From Kushneria konosiri (lineage in GTDB: Bacteria > Pseudomonadota > Gammaproteobacteria > Pseudomonadales > Halomonadaceae): a stretch of 64,000 nt of DNA. The stretch covers positions 3,410,001-3,474,000 of the forward strand of contig NZ_CP021323.1 of the NCBI RefSeq assembly GCF_002155145.1, read 5' to 3'. Under the pieces are notes generated by a model. The model saw only the letters and a list, made by a program, of their open reading frames with translations. It did not search any database and was not told the origin of the DNA. The first letter of the stretch is position 1. Every line of letters begins with the position of its first letter. Shown piece by piece: positions 26,980-35,467 of this stretch. Made by a program: the position numbers and the translations under genes.

Positions 26980-27477
26980 TCAAGACGGCAGCGGAATCTC
27001 GAACAATTCGGTAAACACGTAAAAGATGACCACGGCCAGAACAACGGCAAAAACGCCGGCCCCGGCCAGACCCTTCGCTCGGCGAGCCGCTGTCAGCTCA
27101 CGCCATGTGCCGCCGGCCAGCAGCAGCCCGACCACACAGCAGAAGGTAAAAATGGCCGTACTGACGATGTAGCCCAGCCGCTCAAACATGAGGATATAGA
27201 TCAGCGAGAGCGCCACGATCAAAAACCACTGCACGATGCCGCGGGATGATCTCGCCGATTCGATGCCTGCGCCGGCGGCCTGCCATTCGCGAAAATCCTT
27301 GATCAGACACGGCACGGCAAATACAAACACCAGTACCGAAATCAGCTTTGGGAAAAACGCAGGCGACAGGTCACCGACGATCTCGATGTTGGGCAGCGTC
27401 GTGGAGACGGCAAACGCCGCCACCGAGGCGATGACCAGCAACAGATCGAACAGCGGCTTGCCAATGTCACGTTGCAT
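26980..27477 (-). CDS. tctB: TctB-family small membrane subunit (system 2)
   Basis: About 165 residues; start placed at ATG 27477, with GAGG 11 bases upstream, though ATG 27489 is possible. Four hydrophobic segments: DLLLVIASVAAFAVST, FPKLISVLVFVFAVPCLI, WFLIVALSLIYILMF and GAGVFAVVLAVVIFYVF. Position between tctC and tctA supports the assignment, since sequence conservation in this subunit is low. Confidence 0.82.
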   Translation of the reverse strand: MQRDIGKPLFDLLLVIASVAAFAVSTTLPNIEIVGDLSPAFFPKLISVLVFVFAVPCLIKDFREWQAAGAGIESARSSRGIVQWFLIVALSLIYILMFERLGYIVSTAIFTFCCVVGLLLAGGTWRELTAARRAKGLAGAGVFAVVLAVVIFYVFTELFEIPLPS

Positions 27478-27572
27478 GATTGAAAACATCCTCGCTGAAG
27501 ACCCGGCCATCCATCCATGGCCGGATCAGGATGGCACGTCGCCGCCGTGCGGCGACGTGAACAGCCCGGGCG

Positions 27573-28520
27573 TCACTTTTTCGCCAGGTCGCCGGCTGCT
27601 TCACGCATGACCTCTGCCGAACGGTCGATGAAACTGTCGAGTTCATCACCATAAAGCGGCGCCAGCTGCGTGCCGAGGTTTTCAGCCGTTTGCTCATAGG
27701 AGCCATCGGCCACGATCTGCTTGATGGCCTCGACCCAGCGCTGCTCTGCCTCTTGCGGAATGCCCTTCGGGGCTGCAATGCCCCGCCAGACCGTCAGGGT
27801 CAGGTCATACCCCTCTTCCTGAAAGGTCGGGACATCAGGCAGTGCGTCACTACGTTCGGCATAGCTCATGGCCAGTGCTGTCAGACGCCCGGACTCCAGC
27901 GCCGAGCGCAGCTCGGCCCCGCCGAGCACCACGGCATCCACGTGATTGCCCATCGCAGCAGAGATGGTCTCCGAGCCGCCGGGATAGGGAATGATGTTGA
28001 AGTCTGCCCCGGTAATATTTTGCATCGCCACCGCCGCGATATGCGCCGAGGAACCGACGCCCGAGACACCGACCTTGAGCCGTTTGCCCTGCTTTGAGGC
28101 TTCGATGAGACTTTTGAGGTCCTTGTACTTGTCGTTATCGCCGACCGCGATCACATAAGGCTCTTCGATCACCTTGGCAATGAAGTCGAAGTCGTTATGG
28201 GTAAACGCCACATTCCCCATGGCCTCAAGCGTCAGCATGGCATTGCTCGCGGCCAGCAGGGTGTAGCCATCGGGTTTTGAAGCCGCCACCCGGGAGGTAC
28301 CGACCGCCCCGCCACCGCCGGCAATATTGCGAATGACCAGATCCTGACCAAGCTGCTTTTCCAGCAGCGGCTGCAGGGCGCGCACGAAAGTATCGTTACC
28401 GCCCCCGGCAGAAAACGGCACCACCATATCAATGCTTTTGGTGGGGTAGTCTGCGGCCAGCACCGGAGCACCCATCGCCATCGCTGCGGTCATCGCAAAA
28501 GTACTCAGTAACCTTTTCAT
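27573..28520 (-). CDS. tctC: TctC-family periplasmic solute-binding protein (system 2)
   Basis: 315 residues from ATG 28520, preceded by AAGGGAG. The signal peptide ends MGAPVLAADYPTK. Family motifs: IDMVVPFSAGGGNDTFVRAL, NIAGGGGAVGTSRVAASKPD, LKVGVSGVGSSAH and VWRGIAAPKGIPQEA. It starts 30 bases after the upstream gudD stop, and has a 95-base gap to tctB. It is the third TctC in 10 kb. Confidence 0.92.
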   Translation of the reverse strand: MKRLLSTFAMTAAMAMGAPVLAADYPTKSIDMVVPFSAGGGNDTFVRALQPLLEKQLGQDLVIRNIAGGGGAVGTSRVAASKPDGYTLLAASNAMLTLEAMGNVAFTHNDFDFIAKVIEEPYVIAVGDNDKYKDLKSLIEASKQGKRLKVGVSGVGSSAHIAAVAMQNITGADFNIIPYPGGSETISAAMGNHVDAVVLGGAELRSALESGRLTALAMSYAERSDALPDVPTFQEEGYDLTLTVWRGIAAPKGIPQEAEQRWVEAIKQIVADGSYEQTAENLGTQLAPLYGDELDSFIDRSAEVMREAAGDLAKK

Positions 28521-28549
28521 GATCCTGCTCCCTTTTTTCCAAACCGTTA

Positions 28550-29893
28550 TCAACGCACCAGAGCTGGACGTTTCGGATCAAACGTCCAGCCATTGATCAG
28601 ATACTGCATCGCCATGGCATCGTTACGCGCCCCGGCCGGCAGGGACTTGTAAAGCGCATTCGCCTTGTCGATGGCCTCCATGTCGAGCTCGATACCCAGG
28701 CCCGGCGCATCGGTCACCGCGACATGACCATCAATGATCTCGGGAGGCTCACGGGTCAGGCGGGCATCGCCTTCCTGCCAGATCCAGTGCGTGTCCAGCG
28801 CAGTCATCGACCCCACGGCAGCAGCCCCCACCTGAGCGAACATGGCCAGCGAAATATCGAAGTGATTATTGGAATGCGATCCCCAGGTCATGCCGTGGTC
28901 GGCACACAGCCGGGATACACGTACGGCGCCGGAGAGCGTCCAGAAATGCGGGTCGGCGAGCGGAATGTCCACGCTGCGAAGCATCAGGGCATGGGCCATT
29001 TCACGCCAGTTGGTCGCGACCATGTTGGTCGCCACCGGCAGTCCGGTGGCGTGACGGAATTCAGCGAGAATCTCGCGACCGGAGAAGCCCTCTTCGGCAC
29101 CGCAGGGGTCCTCGGCATAGGCGAGCACGCCCCGCAGATCCTTGCACAGGCTGATCGCTTCCTGCAGGGACCAGGCACCGTTGGGATCGATGGTCGTACG
29201 CGCTTCGGGAAAGGCCTTCGACAGCGCCGTGACGGCCTCGATTTCCTGCTCCCCGGGCAATACGCCGCCCTTGAGCTTGAAATCGCGAAAGCCATAGCGG
29301 TCCTGTGCGGCCTGAGCCATTTCAACAATGCGCGCAGGCGTCATGGCGGCCCTGTCACGCTGTCGATACCACTCATGCGACTGGTCCGGTGTGGACTGTC
29401 GATAATCCAACGGTGTCTGCTCACCGTCGCCGACAAAAAAGAGATAGCCCAGCACTTCAACGCTATCGCGACGCTTGCCATCCCCCAGCAGCTCGGCCAC
29501 CGGCACGCCCAGATGCTGGCCCATCAGATCCAGCAGCGCCGCTTCAAGGGCAGCGACTGCATTGACGCGCAGCTCGAAGGTCCAGGCCCCCCGGCCAAAG
29601 TCGCTGAAATCGGCGCGCTGACCGCTGGCCGAAAGCGTTGACACCATCGAGCGCAGCCGGCCCAGCGACTGGCCTTCCACCACCTGTCGGGCCTGCTCAA
29701 GCGAGCGCTGAATCGTCTCACCGCCGGGGGCTTCTCCGACGCCAACCCGGCCGGCGCTGTCTTCAAGAATCAAAATATTGCGCGTAAAAAACGCAGAGTG
29801 CGCGCCGCCCACATTGAGCAGCATGCTGTCACGTCCGGCCACGGGGATGACCCGCATGGACACAATGGTGGGTGTTTCGCTACGAGCTGCCAT
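28550..29893 (-). CDS. gudD: D-Glucarate dehydratase (copy 2)
   Basis: 447 residues, with AAGGGA before ATG 29893. The active-site set is again complete: K206 and K208 (FKLKGG), D236 (DPNGAW), E261 (YAEDPCG), N in [10 protein letters not shown] in [10 protein letters not shown], and [10 protein letters not shown]. It differs from copy 1 throughout but has the same order of motifs and the same last residues. Possible roles are a second aldarate isomer (idarate or glucarate) or a dose increase. It leads the gudD-tctC-tctB-tctA-yiaK-like operon, with the shared operator about 150 bases upstream. Confidence 0.92.
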   Translation of the reverse strand: MAARSETPTIVSMRVIPVAGRDSMLLNVGGAHSAFFTRNILILEDSAGRVGVGEAPGGETIQRSLEQARQVVEGQSLGRLRSMVSTLSASGQRADFSDFGRGAWTFELRVNAVAALEAALLDLMGQHLGVPVAELLGDGKRRDSVEVLGYLFFVGDGEQTPLDYRQSTPDQSHEWYRQRDRAAMTPARIVEMAQAAQDRYGFRDFKLKGGVLPGEQEIEAVTALSKAFPEARTTIDPNGAWSLQEAISLCKDLRGVLAYAEDPCGAEEGFSGREILAEFRHATGLPVATNMVATNWREMAHALMLRSVDIPLADPHFWTLSGAVRVSRLCADHGMTWGSHSNNHFDISLAMFAQVGAAAVGSMTALDTHWIWQEGDARLTREPPEIIDGHVAVTDAPGLGIELDMEAIDKANALYKSLPAGARNDAMAMQYLINGWTFDPKRPALVR

Positions 29894-30042
29894 GACAATC
29901 CCTTGATGTATGAAGATCTCGCCGCATGTCAGCCCGTATCGCCAGGAGTCCTTCGTGACATCGTGGGCGCGTATACGGTCTGGACACCTGAGAGCAGCGT
30001 CACTTTCAAAAAGGCTGAATCAGTGGAGGTGGCAGTTAAAAT

Positions 30043-30056
30043 GTCATACATCATAC
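30043..30056 (-). promoter_or_regulatory. Shared operator, copy 3 (gudD copy 2 operon)
   Basis: GTCATACATCATAC, identical to the kdgD copy, with matching flanks (ATACTTTT after it). No TATAAT lies at the kdgD-type spacing; the reverse strand of the operator itself reads TATGAT, which may serve as the -10. Confidence 0.65.
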
Positions 30057-30163
30057 TTTTGATGCCACACGACCTTGGTTCATTGAACTTTGGCCAAACG
30101 GGGGGGGGTTATGACCCCATGCCAATATCGTCGACACCCTGACAGCCCGCCCAGGGCCCAATG

Positions 30164-30189
30164 AAAAAGCCTGCTCTTGCGAGCAGGCT
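30164..30189 (-). terminator. Terminator of the TRAP-udh operon
   Basis: AGCCTGCTC (30168-30176) and GAGCAGGCT (30181-30189) form a 9-bp stem with loop TTGC, followed on the minus strand by five T. It lies 45 bases after the udh stop. Confidence 0.75.
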
Positions 30190-30233
30190 GATCAGGGTAA
30201 AGAGCGGAGTTATGCTTTCAGACGGGGGCTGTC

Positions 30234-31031
30234 TCAGTCATCGGGATGACCAATACTGGCAAACTTGCCCCCCTGGTAGATGACTGCCGGGTCATCAGGG
30301 TCAGGATTCCCGGCTGCCGCTTCGGTTTCCGCCCGCCAGGGTTCGGAGCTGTCCTTCGGCACCCAGCCGAGAAATGAAGCATTGCGGTTGTCCCACCAGC
30401 GCTCGCTGTTGTTGGAAACGCCATAGATCACGGTACAGCCCAGCTTCGGTGCCACAAACGCTCGCTCCAACAGTGCCACGAAATCCTCCACACTCATCCA
30501 GGTGGCCATCATTCGGGTATCGGCCGGCTTTGGAAAGCAGGAGCCGATCCGTACATTCAACGTTTCAACGTTGAACTTGTGGTAGTAAAGGCTTGCAAGG
30601 TCTTCGCCAAAACACTTGGAGACCCCGTAAAGCGAGTCGGGGCGGTGTGGCGATTCGGTATCGAGATGTGTTGTACGTGGATAGTAGCCAATGGTGTGGT
30701 TGGAGCTGGCAAAGACGACCCGCGGGCACCCGTGATGTCTGGCGGCCTCATACAGATTGTAGGTCCCAATGATGTTGGCCTGCAGGATGCTCTGCCAGGG
30801 ACTTTCCACCGAAATGCCCCCCAGATGAATGATGCCATCACAATCGCGCACCAGCTCGCTGACGGCCTCGCCATCAGACAGTTCGCAGCGCACGAGCTCT
30901 TCGTGATCGCCCTGCTGTTCCATCTCGACGATATCAGACAGACGTACCTGGCGCGCCAGGCGTGAAAGATATGGCCGCAGGGCCTGTCCTAGCCCGCCTG
31001 CAGCCCCGGTCACCAGAAGACGATTCAGCAC
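30234..31031 (-). CDS. udh: Uronate dehydrogenase
   Basis: 265 residues from GTG 31031. This start is chosen because AAGGAG sits 6 bases upstream; an ATG at 31052 would place that site inside the gene. It is an extended-type SDR with nucleotide motif LLVTGAAGGLGQALRP, the central segment FASSNHTIGYYP and catalytic Y135/K139 (SLYGVSK), as in known Udh enzymes. It oxidises D-galacturonate or D-glucuronate with NAD+ to the aldarolactone. It is the last gene of a TRAP transporter operon, so the TRAP system likely imports uronates. The lactone must then open, spontaneously or by a lactonase not present here. Confidence 0.92.
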   Translation of the reverse strand: MLNRLLVTGAAGGLGQALRPYLSRLARQVRLSDIVEMEQQGDHEELVRCELSDGEAVSELVRDCDGIIHLGGISVESPWQSILQANIIGTYNLYEAARHHGCPRVVFASSNHTIGYYPRTTHLDTESPHRPDSLYGVSKCFGEDLASLYYHKFNVETLNVRIGSCFPKPADTRMMATWMSVEDFVALLERAFVAPKLGCTVIYGVSNNSERWWDNRNASFLGWVPKDSSEPWRAETEAAAGNPDPDDPAVIYQGGKFASIGHPDD

Positions 31032-31067
31032 GGTATTCTCCTTTGAACGCATTAGTACAAGGCAGGG

Positions 31068-32348
31068 CTATTCGATGACACCCGGCAGCCACATGGAGAT
31101 GACAGGAATGTAGGTCACCAGCATCAGTACAACAAAAAGCGCCAGATAAAACGGCCAGATGGTTCGAACGGCCTGTTCCATCTTGATCTTGCCAATCACG
31201 CTGCCGACGAACAGACATCCTCCGACCGGTGGTGTGCAAAGGCCGATGCCCAGGTTGATCATCATGACCACGCCAAACTGGATGGGGTCCATGCCGAACT
31301 GGGTCGCAATCGGCAAAAAGATCGGCGTACAGATCAGAATCAGCGCCGCCATGTCCATGATCATGCCCAGTGCCAGCAGCAGCACGTTGAGCATCAAAAG
31401 GATGACAATGGGGTTATCCGAGATATCCAGCAGCATGTCGGTCAGAAGCTCCGGCACGCTGTAAAGCGCCAGCAGATAGGAAAACGCCGAGGCACAGCCC
31501 ACCAGGATCATGACCAGCGAAGTCGTCCGTACCGACTGATAGACCGCCTTTTTGAAGTTTCCCCACCTCAATTCACGATAGACCAGTCCCGTAATCACGA
31601 TGGCGTAGATGGCCCCGAAAGCACCTGACTCTGTCACGGTCAGAATACCTGACAGCACGCCGCCAACGATGATGATGGCGGTCATAAGCCCCGGAATTGC
31701 GGCCACCAGACTGATGAACAGCGCGCGCCAGCCCGGAAAGGACTCGGCCGGATAGCCTCTTCTGACCGCAACCACATAGGCCGCCACCGCCAGGGCCACA
31801 CACATCAGAACGCCCGGTACGACACCCGCCATGAACAGCTGCGTCACCGAAATACCGCCACCGGCCGCCACGGCGTAAAGAATCATGTTATGGCTGGGAG
31901 GGATGACTACCCCGGCAATCGAGGAGGTCACCGTCACGTTGACGGCGTAGTCGGCATCGTAGCCCTTCTCCTTCATCACCGGGATCAGGATCGAACCCAG
32001 TGCCGAAGTGTCGGCCACCGCAGAGCCTGAAATACCGCCAAAGAGCATCGAAGAGCTGACGTTGACCAGCCCCAGGCCCCCGCGCACGCGCCCCACGGCC
32101 GCCGAGGCCAGCCTTACCAGACGGTCGGAAATGCCCCCATGCAGCATCAGCTCGCCGGCAAAGATAAAAAACGGAATGGCCAGCAGTGAGAACACCGAAA
32201 TACCCGACAGAATGCGCTGAAAGCCGACAAACAGTGGCAGCCCTTCATATAGAAAGGTCACGACGGCTGCCAGGCCAACAGCGAAGGCGACCGGCGCCCC
32301 AATCACCAGGCCGATAAAAAACACGCCAAACAGAATCATCAGGCCCAT
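31068..32348 (-). CDS. dctM: TRAP transporter large membrane subunit
   Basis: 426 residues and about 12 membrane segments of the DctM family: AIPFFIFAGELMLHGGISDRL, SSMLFGGISGSAVADTSALG, VIPPSHNMILYAVAAGGGIS and GIGLCTPPVGGCLFVGSVIG. A GGGGGT site precedes ATG 32348. It is the sodium-driven transport channel of a binding-protein-dependent carrier. The gene lies 5 bases after dctQ and 36 bases before udh, so uptake and the first oxidation step are in one operon. Sodium coupling suits a halophile. Confidence 0.93.
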   Translation of the reverse strand: MGLMILFGVFFIGLVIGAPVAFAVGLAAVVTFLYEGLPLFVGFQRILSGISVFSLLAIPFFIFAGELMLHGGISDRLVRLASAAVGRVRGGLGLVNVSSSMLFGGISGSAVADTSALGSILIPVMKEKGYDADYAVNVTVTSSIAGVVIPPSHNMILYAVAAGGGISVTQLFMAGVVPGVLMCVALAVAAYVVAVRRGYPAESFPGWRALFISLVAAIPGLMTAIIIVGGVLSGILTVTESGAFGAIYAIVITGLVYRELRWGNFKKAVYQSVRTTSLVMILVGCASAFSYLLALYSVPELLTDMLLDISDNPIVILLMLNVLLLALGMIMDMAALILICTPIFLPIATQFGMDPIQFGVVMMINLGIGLCTPPVGGCLFVGSVIGKIKMEQAVRTIWPFYLALFVVLMLVTYIPVISMWLPGVIE

Positions 32349-32353
32349 GCGGT

Positions 32354-32887
32354 TTACCCCCTGGTGGTATGGGTAAGACGTTCAAGAATGTTGGCGCCGG
32401 CAAACAGCACCATCAGCACGCCGCAGATCGCCAGAGGCGCCGCCCGCCAGCTCTCCGTCAGCCCGATCATGGGGATCGCCCGACTGGTGTTATCAAGCAC
32501 CAGAATGCTTCCCTGCCAGGCCATGAAGGCACCAAAAATGAGCACAAAAAGATCGGCAATATGGCACATGATCACTCTTGGAACGGCCGGCATGGCCTCA
32601 CGTACCATGTCGATACTCAAGTGCGTGTTCTGGCGCACGCCGGCGGCCGCCCCCAGACAGGTGATATAGACCACGATCAGCAGCGAGGACTGCTCAACCC
32701 AGGTGGGCGTGTCGTTAAGCACGTAACGGCCAAAGACCAGCCAGCCGAACGAGGCAATCAGAAAGACCAGCAGCGCTCCGGAGACCACGATGCACAGATG
32801 GGCCAGGCCATCGAGCATGCGCCCTGCCATGCCTGCTTGAGCATGCTCCTCGGGAATGTCCCGAATCTGATCGGTAGAGCTATCCAT
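32354..32887 (-). CDS. dctQ: TRAP transporter small membrane subunit
   Basis: 177 residues with four membrane segments and the DctQ-type motifs FGWLVFGRYVLNDTPTWVEQ and a following YITCLGAAAGVRQNTHLSID. It joins the DctM subunit to the binding protein. It lies between dctP and dctM. Confidence 0.9.
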   Translation of the reverse strand: MDSSTDQIRDIPEEHAQAGMAGRMLDGLAHLCIVVSGALLVFLIASFGWLVFGRYVLNDTPTWVEQSSLLIVVYITCLGAAAGVRQNTHLSIDMVREAMPAVPRVIMCHIADLFVLIFGAFMAWQGSILVLDNTSRAIPMIGLTESWRAAPLAICGVLMVLFAGANILERLTHTTRG

Positions 32888-32951
32888 GAGACCTGTACTC
32901 CCGGGCAGGCTCCACCATCAGCAGCGGAGCGCGCCCTTCGCGGTAGTGGCG

Positions 32952-33950
32952 TTATTGTGCGTTGCGAATATCGTTGAGCAGCGGCTCAAGATCGGGATGT
33001 TCCTTGATGAAGGCGGCGTAGATCGGCTCCATTTTTGCCTGAAAGGCCGGCTTGTCTACCTCGTTGATTTTGGCACCGGCTGCGATGACGTCCTCGCGAC
33101 TCTTTTTGGAACCTTCTGCCCAGAGCTTGCGCTGAAGCGTTGCGGCATCAAGTGCGGCCTTGCGCACAATCTCCTGATCCTGCTCGGACAGCTTGTCCCA
33201 GCTTCTTTTGGCAATACACAGGCACTCGGGCAGGATCAGGTGCTGGGTTTCGGAGTAGTACTTCGCGATTTCATCGTGCCCGCTGGATTCGTAGGAAGGA
33301 AAATTGTTTTCCGCCCCGTCAATGACGCCGGTCTTGAGCGACTGATATACCTCGCCATAGGACATGGGTGTGGCGTTTCCGCCCAGCGCATTGATCATGT
33401 CCACATAGAGGTCATTGTTCATGACGCGAACCTTGAGCCCCTGCATGTCTTCGGGCTCATTGATGGGACGTTTGGTGTTGTAGACGCTGCGCGCCCCGGA
33501 ATCGAACCAGGACAGGGCCACCAGCCCCTTCTGTTCCAGTGCGTCGGCAAACCGCTTGCCGATCTCGCCATCCATGACCTTGTGCATGGCATCGACATCC
33601 TTGAACAGAAACGGCAGCGACAGCACATCGGTTGCCGGCACGATCGGACCCATCGGCCCCATATTGAAGTTGGCAAAGTTCAGCGCCCCACTACGGGTCT
33701 GCTCAATGGCATCGGGTTGATCACCCAGTACCCCATTGTGATAGACCTTTGCCTTGACGCGTCCCTCCGTATTCTCGGTGACTTCCTTGACGAAGCTGTC
33801 GAGCGCCTCACTGTTGGGGTAACCCGGCGGATGAGCGTTCCAGCCACGCCAGTTATCGGCCTGCGCGGGCAGCGTCGTGATGGCCATGACGCCAGCCACG
33901 GCCGCGGCCTGAAGATAACGAACAGGGGTGGAGGATAATCTGATCGACAT
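32952..33950 (-). CDS. dctP: TRAP transporter periplasmic solute-binding protein
   Basis: 332 residues from ATG 33950, with CAGGAGAG 8 bases upstream; the frame to 34127 would run through the promoter. The signal peptide ends at TTLPAQADNW. DctP features follow: the conserved VRVMNNDLYVDMINALGGNA with its carboxylate-binding Arg, and TPMSYGEVYQSLKTGVIDGA. It is the first gene of dctP-dctQ-dctM-udh. The neighbour udh and the shared operator 170 bases upstream suggest D-glucuronate or D-galacturonate as ligand; this is inferred. Confidence 0.92.
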   Translation of the reverse strand: MSIRLSSTPVRYLQAAAVAGVMAITTLPAQADNWRGWNAHPPGYPNSEALDSFVKEVTENTEGRVKAKVYHNGVLGDQPDAIEQTRSGALNFANFNMGPMGPIVPATDVLSLPFLFKDVDAMHKVMDGEIGKRFADALEQKGLVALSWFDSGARSVYNTKRPINEPEDMQGLKVRVMNNDLYVDMINALGGNATPMSYGEVYQSLKTGVIDGAENNFPSYESSGHDEIAKYYSETQHLILPECLCIAKRSWDKLSEQDQEIVRKAALDAATLQRKLWAEGSKKSREDVIAAGAKINEVDKPAFQAKMEPIYAAFIKEHPDLEPLLNDIRNAQ

Positions 33951-34122
33951 GGCATGCTCTCCTGGCGGTGAGTAAAGGGGTTTTCGCCAATCAACGTGTT
34001 CCCCGTACGCTGGGCGGAAGGTAGCCATGTCCAGTGAGCATTGAGCGACCCGATTCGGGCGGGTCACCTGCTGACTATAAGAGGCCTGTTCGGATGGGAA
34101 TGGCATGGCTGGCATGCAATTT

Positions 34123-34152
34123 GTCATACATCATATCAATGACACCACTATA
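34123..34152 (-). promoter_or_regulatory. TRAP-udh promoter with shared operator, copy 4
   Basis: GTCATACATCATAT (34123-34136 on the plus strand). On the minus strand TATAGT (34152-34147) lies exactly 10 bases upstream, the same spacing as at the kdgD promoter. This is the best evidence that the hexamer is a true -10. Confidence 0.65.
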
Positions 34153-34170
34153 CGATGTGTCATTGGACCT

Positions 34171-34187
34171 TGTATGTAGAACATACA
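34171..34187. promoter_or_regulatory. Palindrome upstream of the TRAP-udh promoter
   Basis: TGTATGT-AGA-ACATACA is a perfect 7-bp inverted repeat about 20 bases upstream of the proposed -10. It could bind an activator or a second repressor. Nothing links it to a known protein. Confidence 0.4.
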
Positions 34188-34235
34188 CCTTGACTTTATC
34201 CTGCCCGTTTCCACCGTCCACGCAGCCCTTTTATG

Positions 34236-34269
34236 AAAAAAGGGAGCGCCCTGCTGGGCGCTCCCTTTT
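34236..34269 (-). terminator. Strong terminator after the Pmp3-family gene
   Basis: GGGAGCGCCC (34242-34251) and GGGCGCTCCC (34256-34265) form a perfect 10-bp stem with loop TGCT, with six T after it on the minus strand and four on the plus strand. It insulates the TRAP promoter from the gene at 34304. Confidence 0.85.
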
Positions 34270-34303
34270 GATCATCAGGATCTCATCGACAGGTGATGGG
34301 ATC

Positions 34304-34462
34304 CTAGCGGCGTGCAATGATCCAGATGGCATGAATGATGCCGGGAATGTAGCCCAGCAGAGTCAACAGGATGTTGACCCAGAACTGCAGCCCGAGACCT
34401 ACCTGAAGGAAAACGCCAACCGGGGGCAGCAAAATGGCAAAAATGATTCTGATGATGTCCAT
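34304..34462 (-). CDS. yqaE: Pmp3/YqaE-family small membrane protein
   Basis: 52 residues in two hydrophobic helices: MDIIRIIFAILLPPVGVFLQ, then a Gly-rich turn, NILLTLLGYIPGIIHAIWI and a positive RR end. This is the standard layout and length of the UPF0057/Pmp3 family, linked in many organisms to salt and cation stress and membrane potential. GAGG lies 8 bases upstream of the ATG. A strong terminator follows at once, so it is a single-gene unit. Confidence 0.92.
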   Translation of the reverse strand: MDIIRIIFAILLPPVGVFLQVGLGLQFWVNILLTLLGYIPGIIHAIWIIARR

Positions 34463-34645
34463 ATCTTGGCCTCACTTCATTAATGAAGGTGTTTTAACGA
34501 CGCCAGTCCTGCCGCCGTGTGGATACGGATATGAGGGTCGTCAGTACCAAAGGCAAGGCCATGCCCCAAAGCGCCTTGCCACAAGCCTGTTCTCATATCC
34601 GCGTGCAAGGAGCGCAAGTGTAGACGCTCACGAATGATCACGCGA

Positions 34646-35407
34646 TCAGCCAAGGCGTGGCTGACCATTGGAAGCCATCAGGCCGCCATCAACCGGCAGG
34701 TTGACACCGTTGACAAAGCGCGCGTCGTGACTGGCCAGAAACACGATGACATCGCCGACTTCTTCAGCCTCGGCCGCGCGTCCGAGCGGCAGGCGATCGG
34801 CAAAGGCCTTCATGATGTCCTCATTACCGGTAATCCCGCTGGTCAAATCGCTTCGTGTGATGCTGGGACAGACCGCATTGATGCGCACGCCCTCATGACC
34901 ATAATCCAGCGCCATGGCACGCGTCAGATTGCTCACCGCCCCCTTGGAAGCGTTGTACATGCTCATGTTCCAGTCACCGCCCAGCCCTGACACGGAGGAG
35001 ACGTTCACGATCGCTCCCTTCGTTTTTAAAAGCTCGGGGAGTGCGGCGCGGCTGGCATAAAACACGCCATCGACATTGATGCTCATCACCTGCTTCCAGT
35101 CATCAATGCTGGCCTCGTGCACCTTCCCTCCCGGCGCCACACCCGCGTTGTTGACCAGAACATCGATCTGCCCGAACCGACTGACCACGTCGGTCACCAG
35201 CTGATTCATCGCCTCGTCATTGGCAACGTCTGCCACGTAAACCAGTGTCTCACCGTCGATGCTGTCGGCCACCCGATCCAGCTTCTCTTTCGTGCGACCA
35301 ATCAGGACCACTGTGGCGCCTTCGCTGGCAAAACGCCGGGCTGCCGCTTCACCGATGCCTGAACCCGCGCCGGTGACCATGACTACCTTGTCGTCAAAGC
35401 GTTTCAT
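34646..35407 (-). CDS. Short-chain dehydrogenase/reductase
   Basis: 253 residues, classical SDR. The cofactor motif is VTGAGSGIGEAAARRFASEG, the structural motif NNAGVAPGG, and the catalytic Ser in NVSSVSG with Y151 and K155 (YNASKGAVSNLTRA). The acidic cofactor residue typical of NAD preference is not obvious, and GRTKEK after the second strand suggests NADP. AGGAG precedes the ATG. It lies beyond the uronate genes and lacks the shared operator, so its part in that pathway is not established. Substrate unknown. Confidence 0.88.
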   Translation of the reverse strand: MKRFDDKVVMVTGAGSGIGEAAARRFASEGATVVLIGRTKEKLDRVADSIDGETLVYVADVANDEAMNQLVTDVVSRFGQIDVLVNNAGVAPGGKVHEASIDDWKQVMSINVDGVFYASRAALPELLKTKGAIVNVSSVSGLGGDWNMSMYNASKGAVSNLTRAMALDYGHEGVRINAVCPSITRSDLTSGITGNEDIMKAFADRLPLGRAAEAEEVGDVIVFLASHDARFVNGVNLPVDGGLMASNGQPRLG

Positions 35408-35434
35408 CGTAACTCCTGTTTGCGATGCGTGTTG

Positions 35435-35458
35435 CCGTTAAATTACTCAATATAACGG
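35435..35458. promoter_or_regulatory. Inverted repeat upstream of the SDR gene
   Basis: CCGTTA (35435-35440) and TAACGG (35453-35458) flank a 12-base AT-rich centre, about 30 bases before the SDR start. Layout fits a dimeric regulator site. No regulator gene is adjacent. Confidence 0.35.
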
Positions 35459-35467
35459 TATAAAAAT

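Larger units (their letters stand above)
29894..30233. other. 340-base intergenic region before gudD copy 2
   Basis: No gene is seen. It holds the promoter side of the gudD operon with the shared operator (30043-30056), a run of eight G around 30101-30108, and the terminator of the TRAP-udh operon (30164-30189). Confidence 0.7.
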
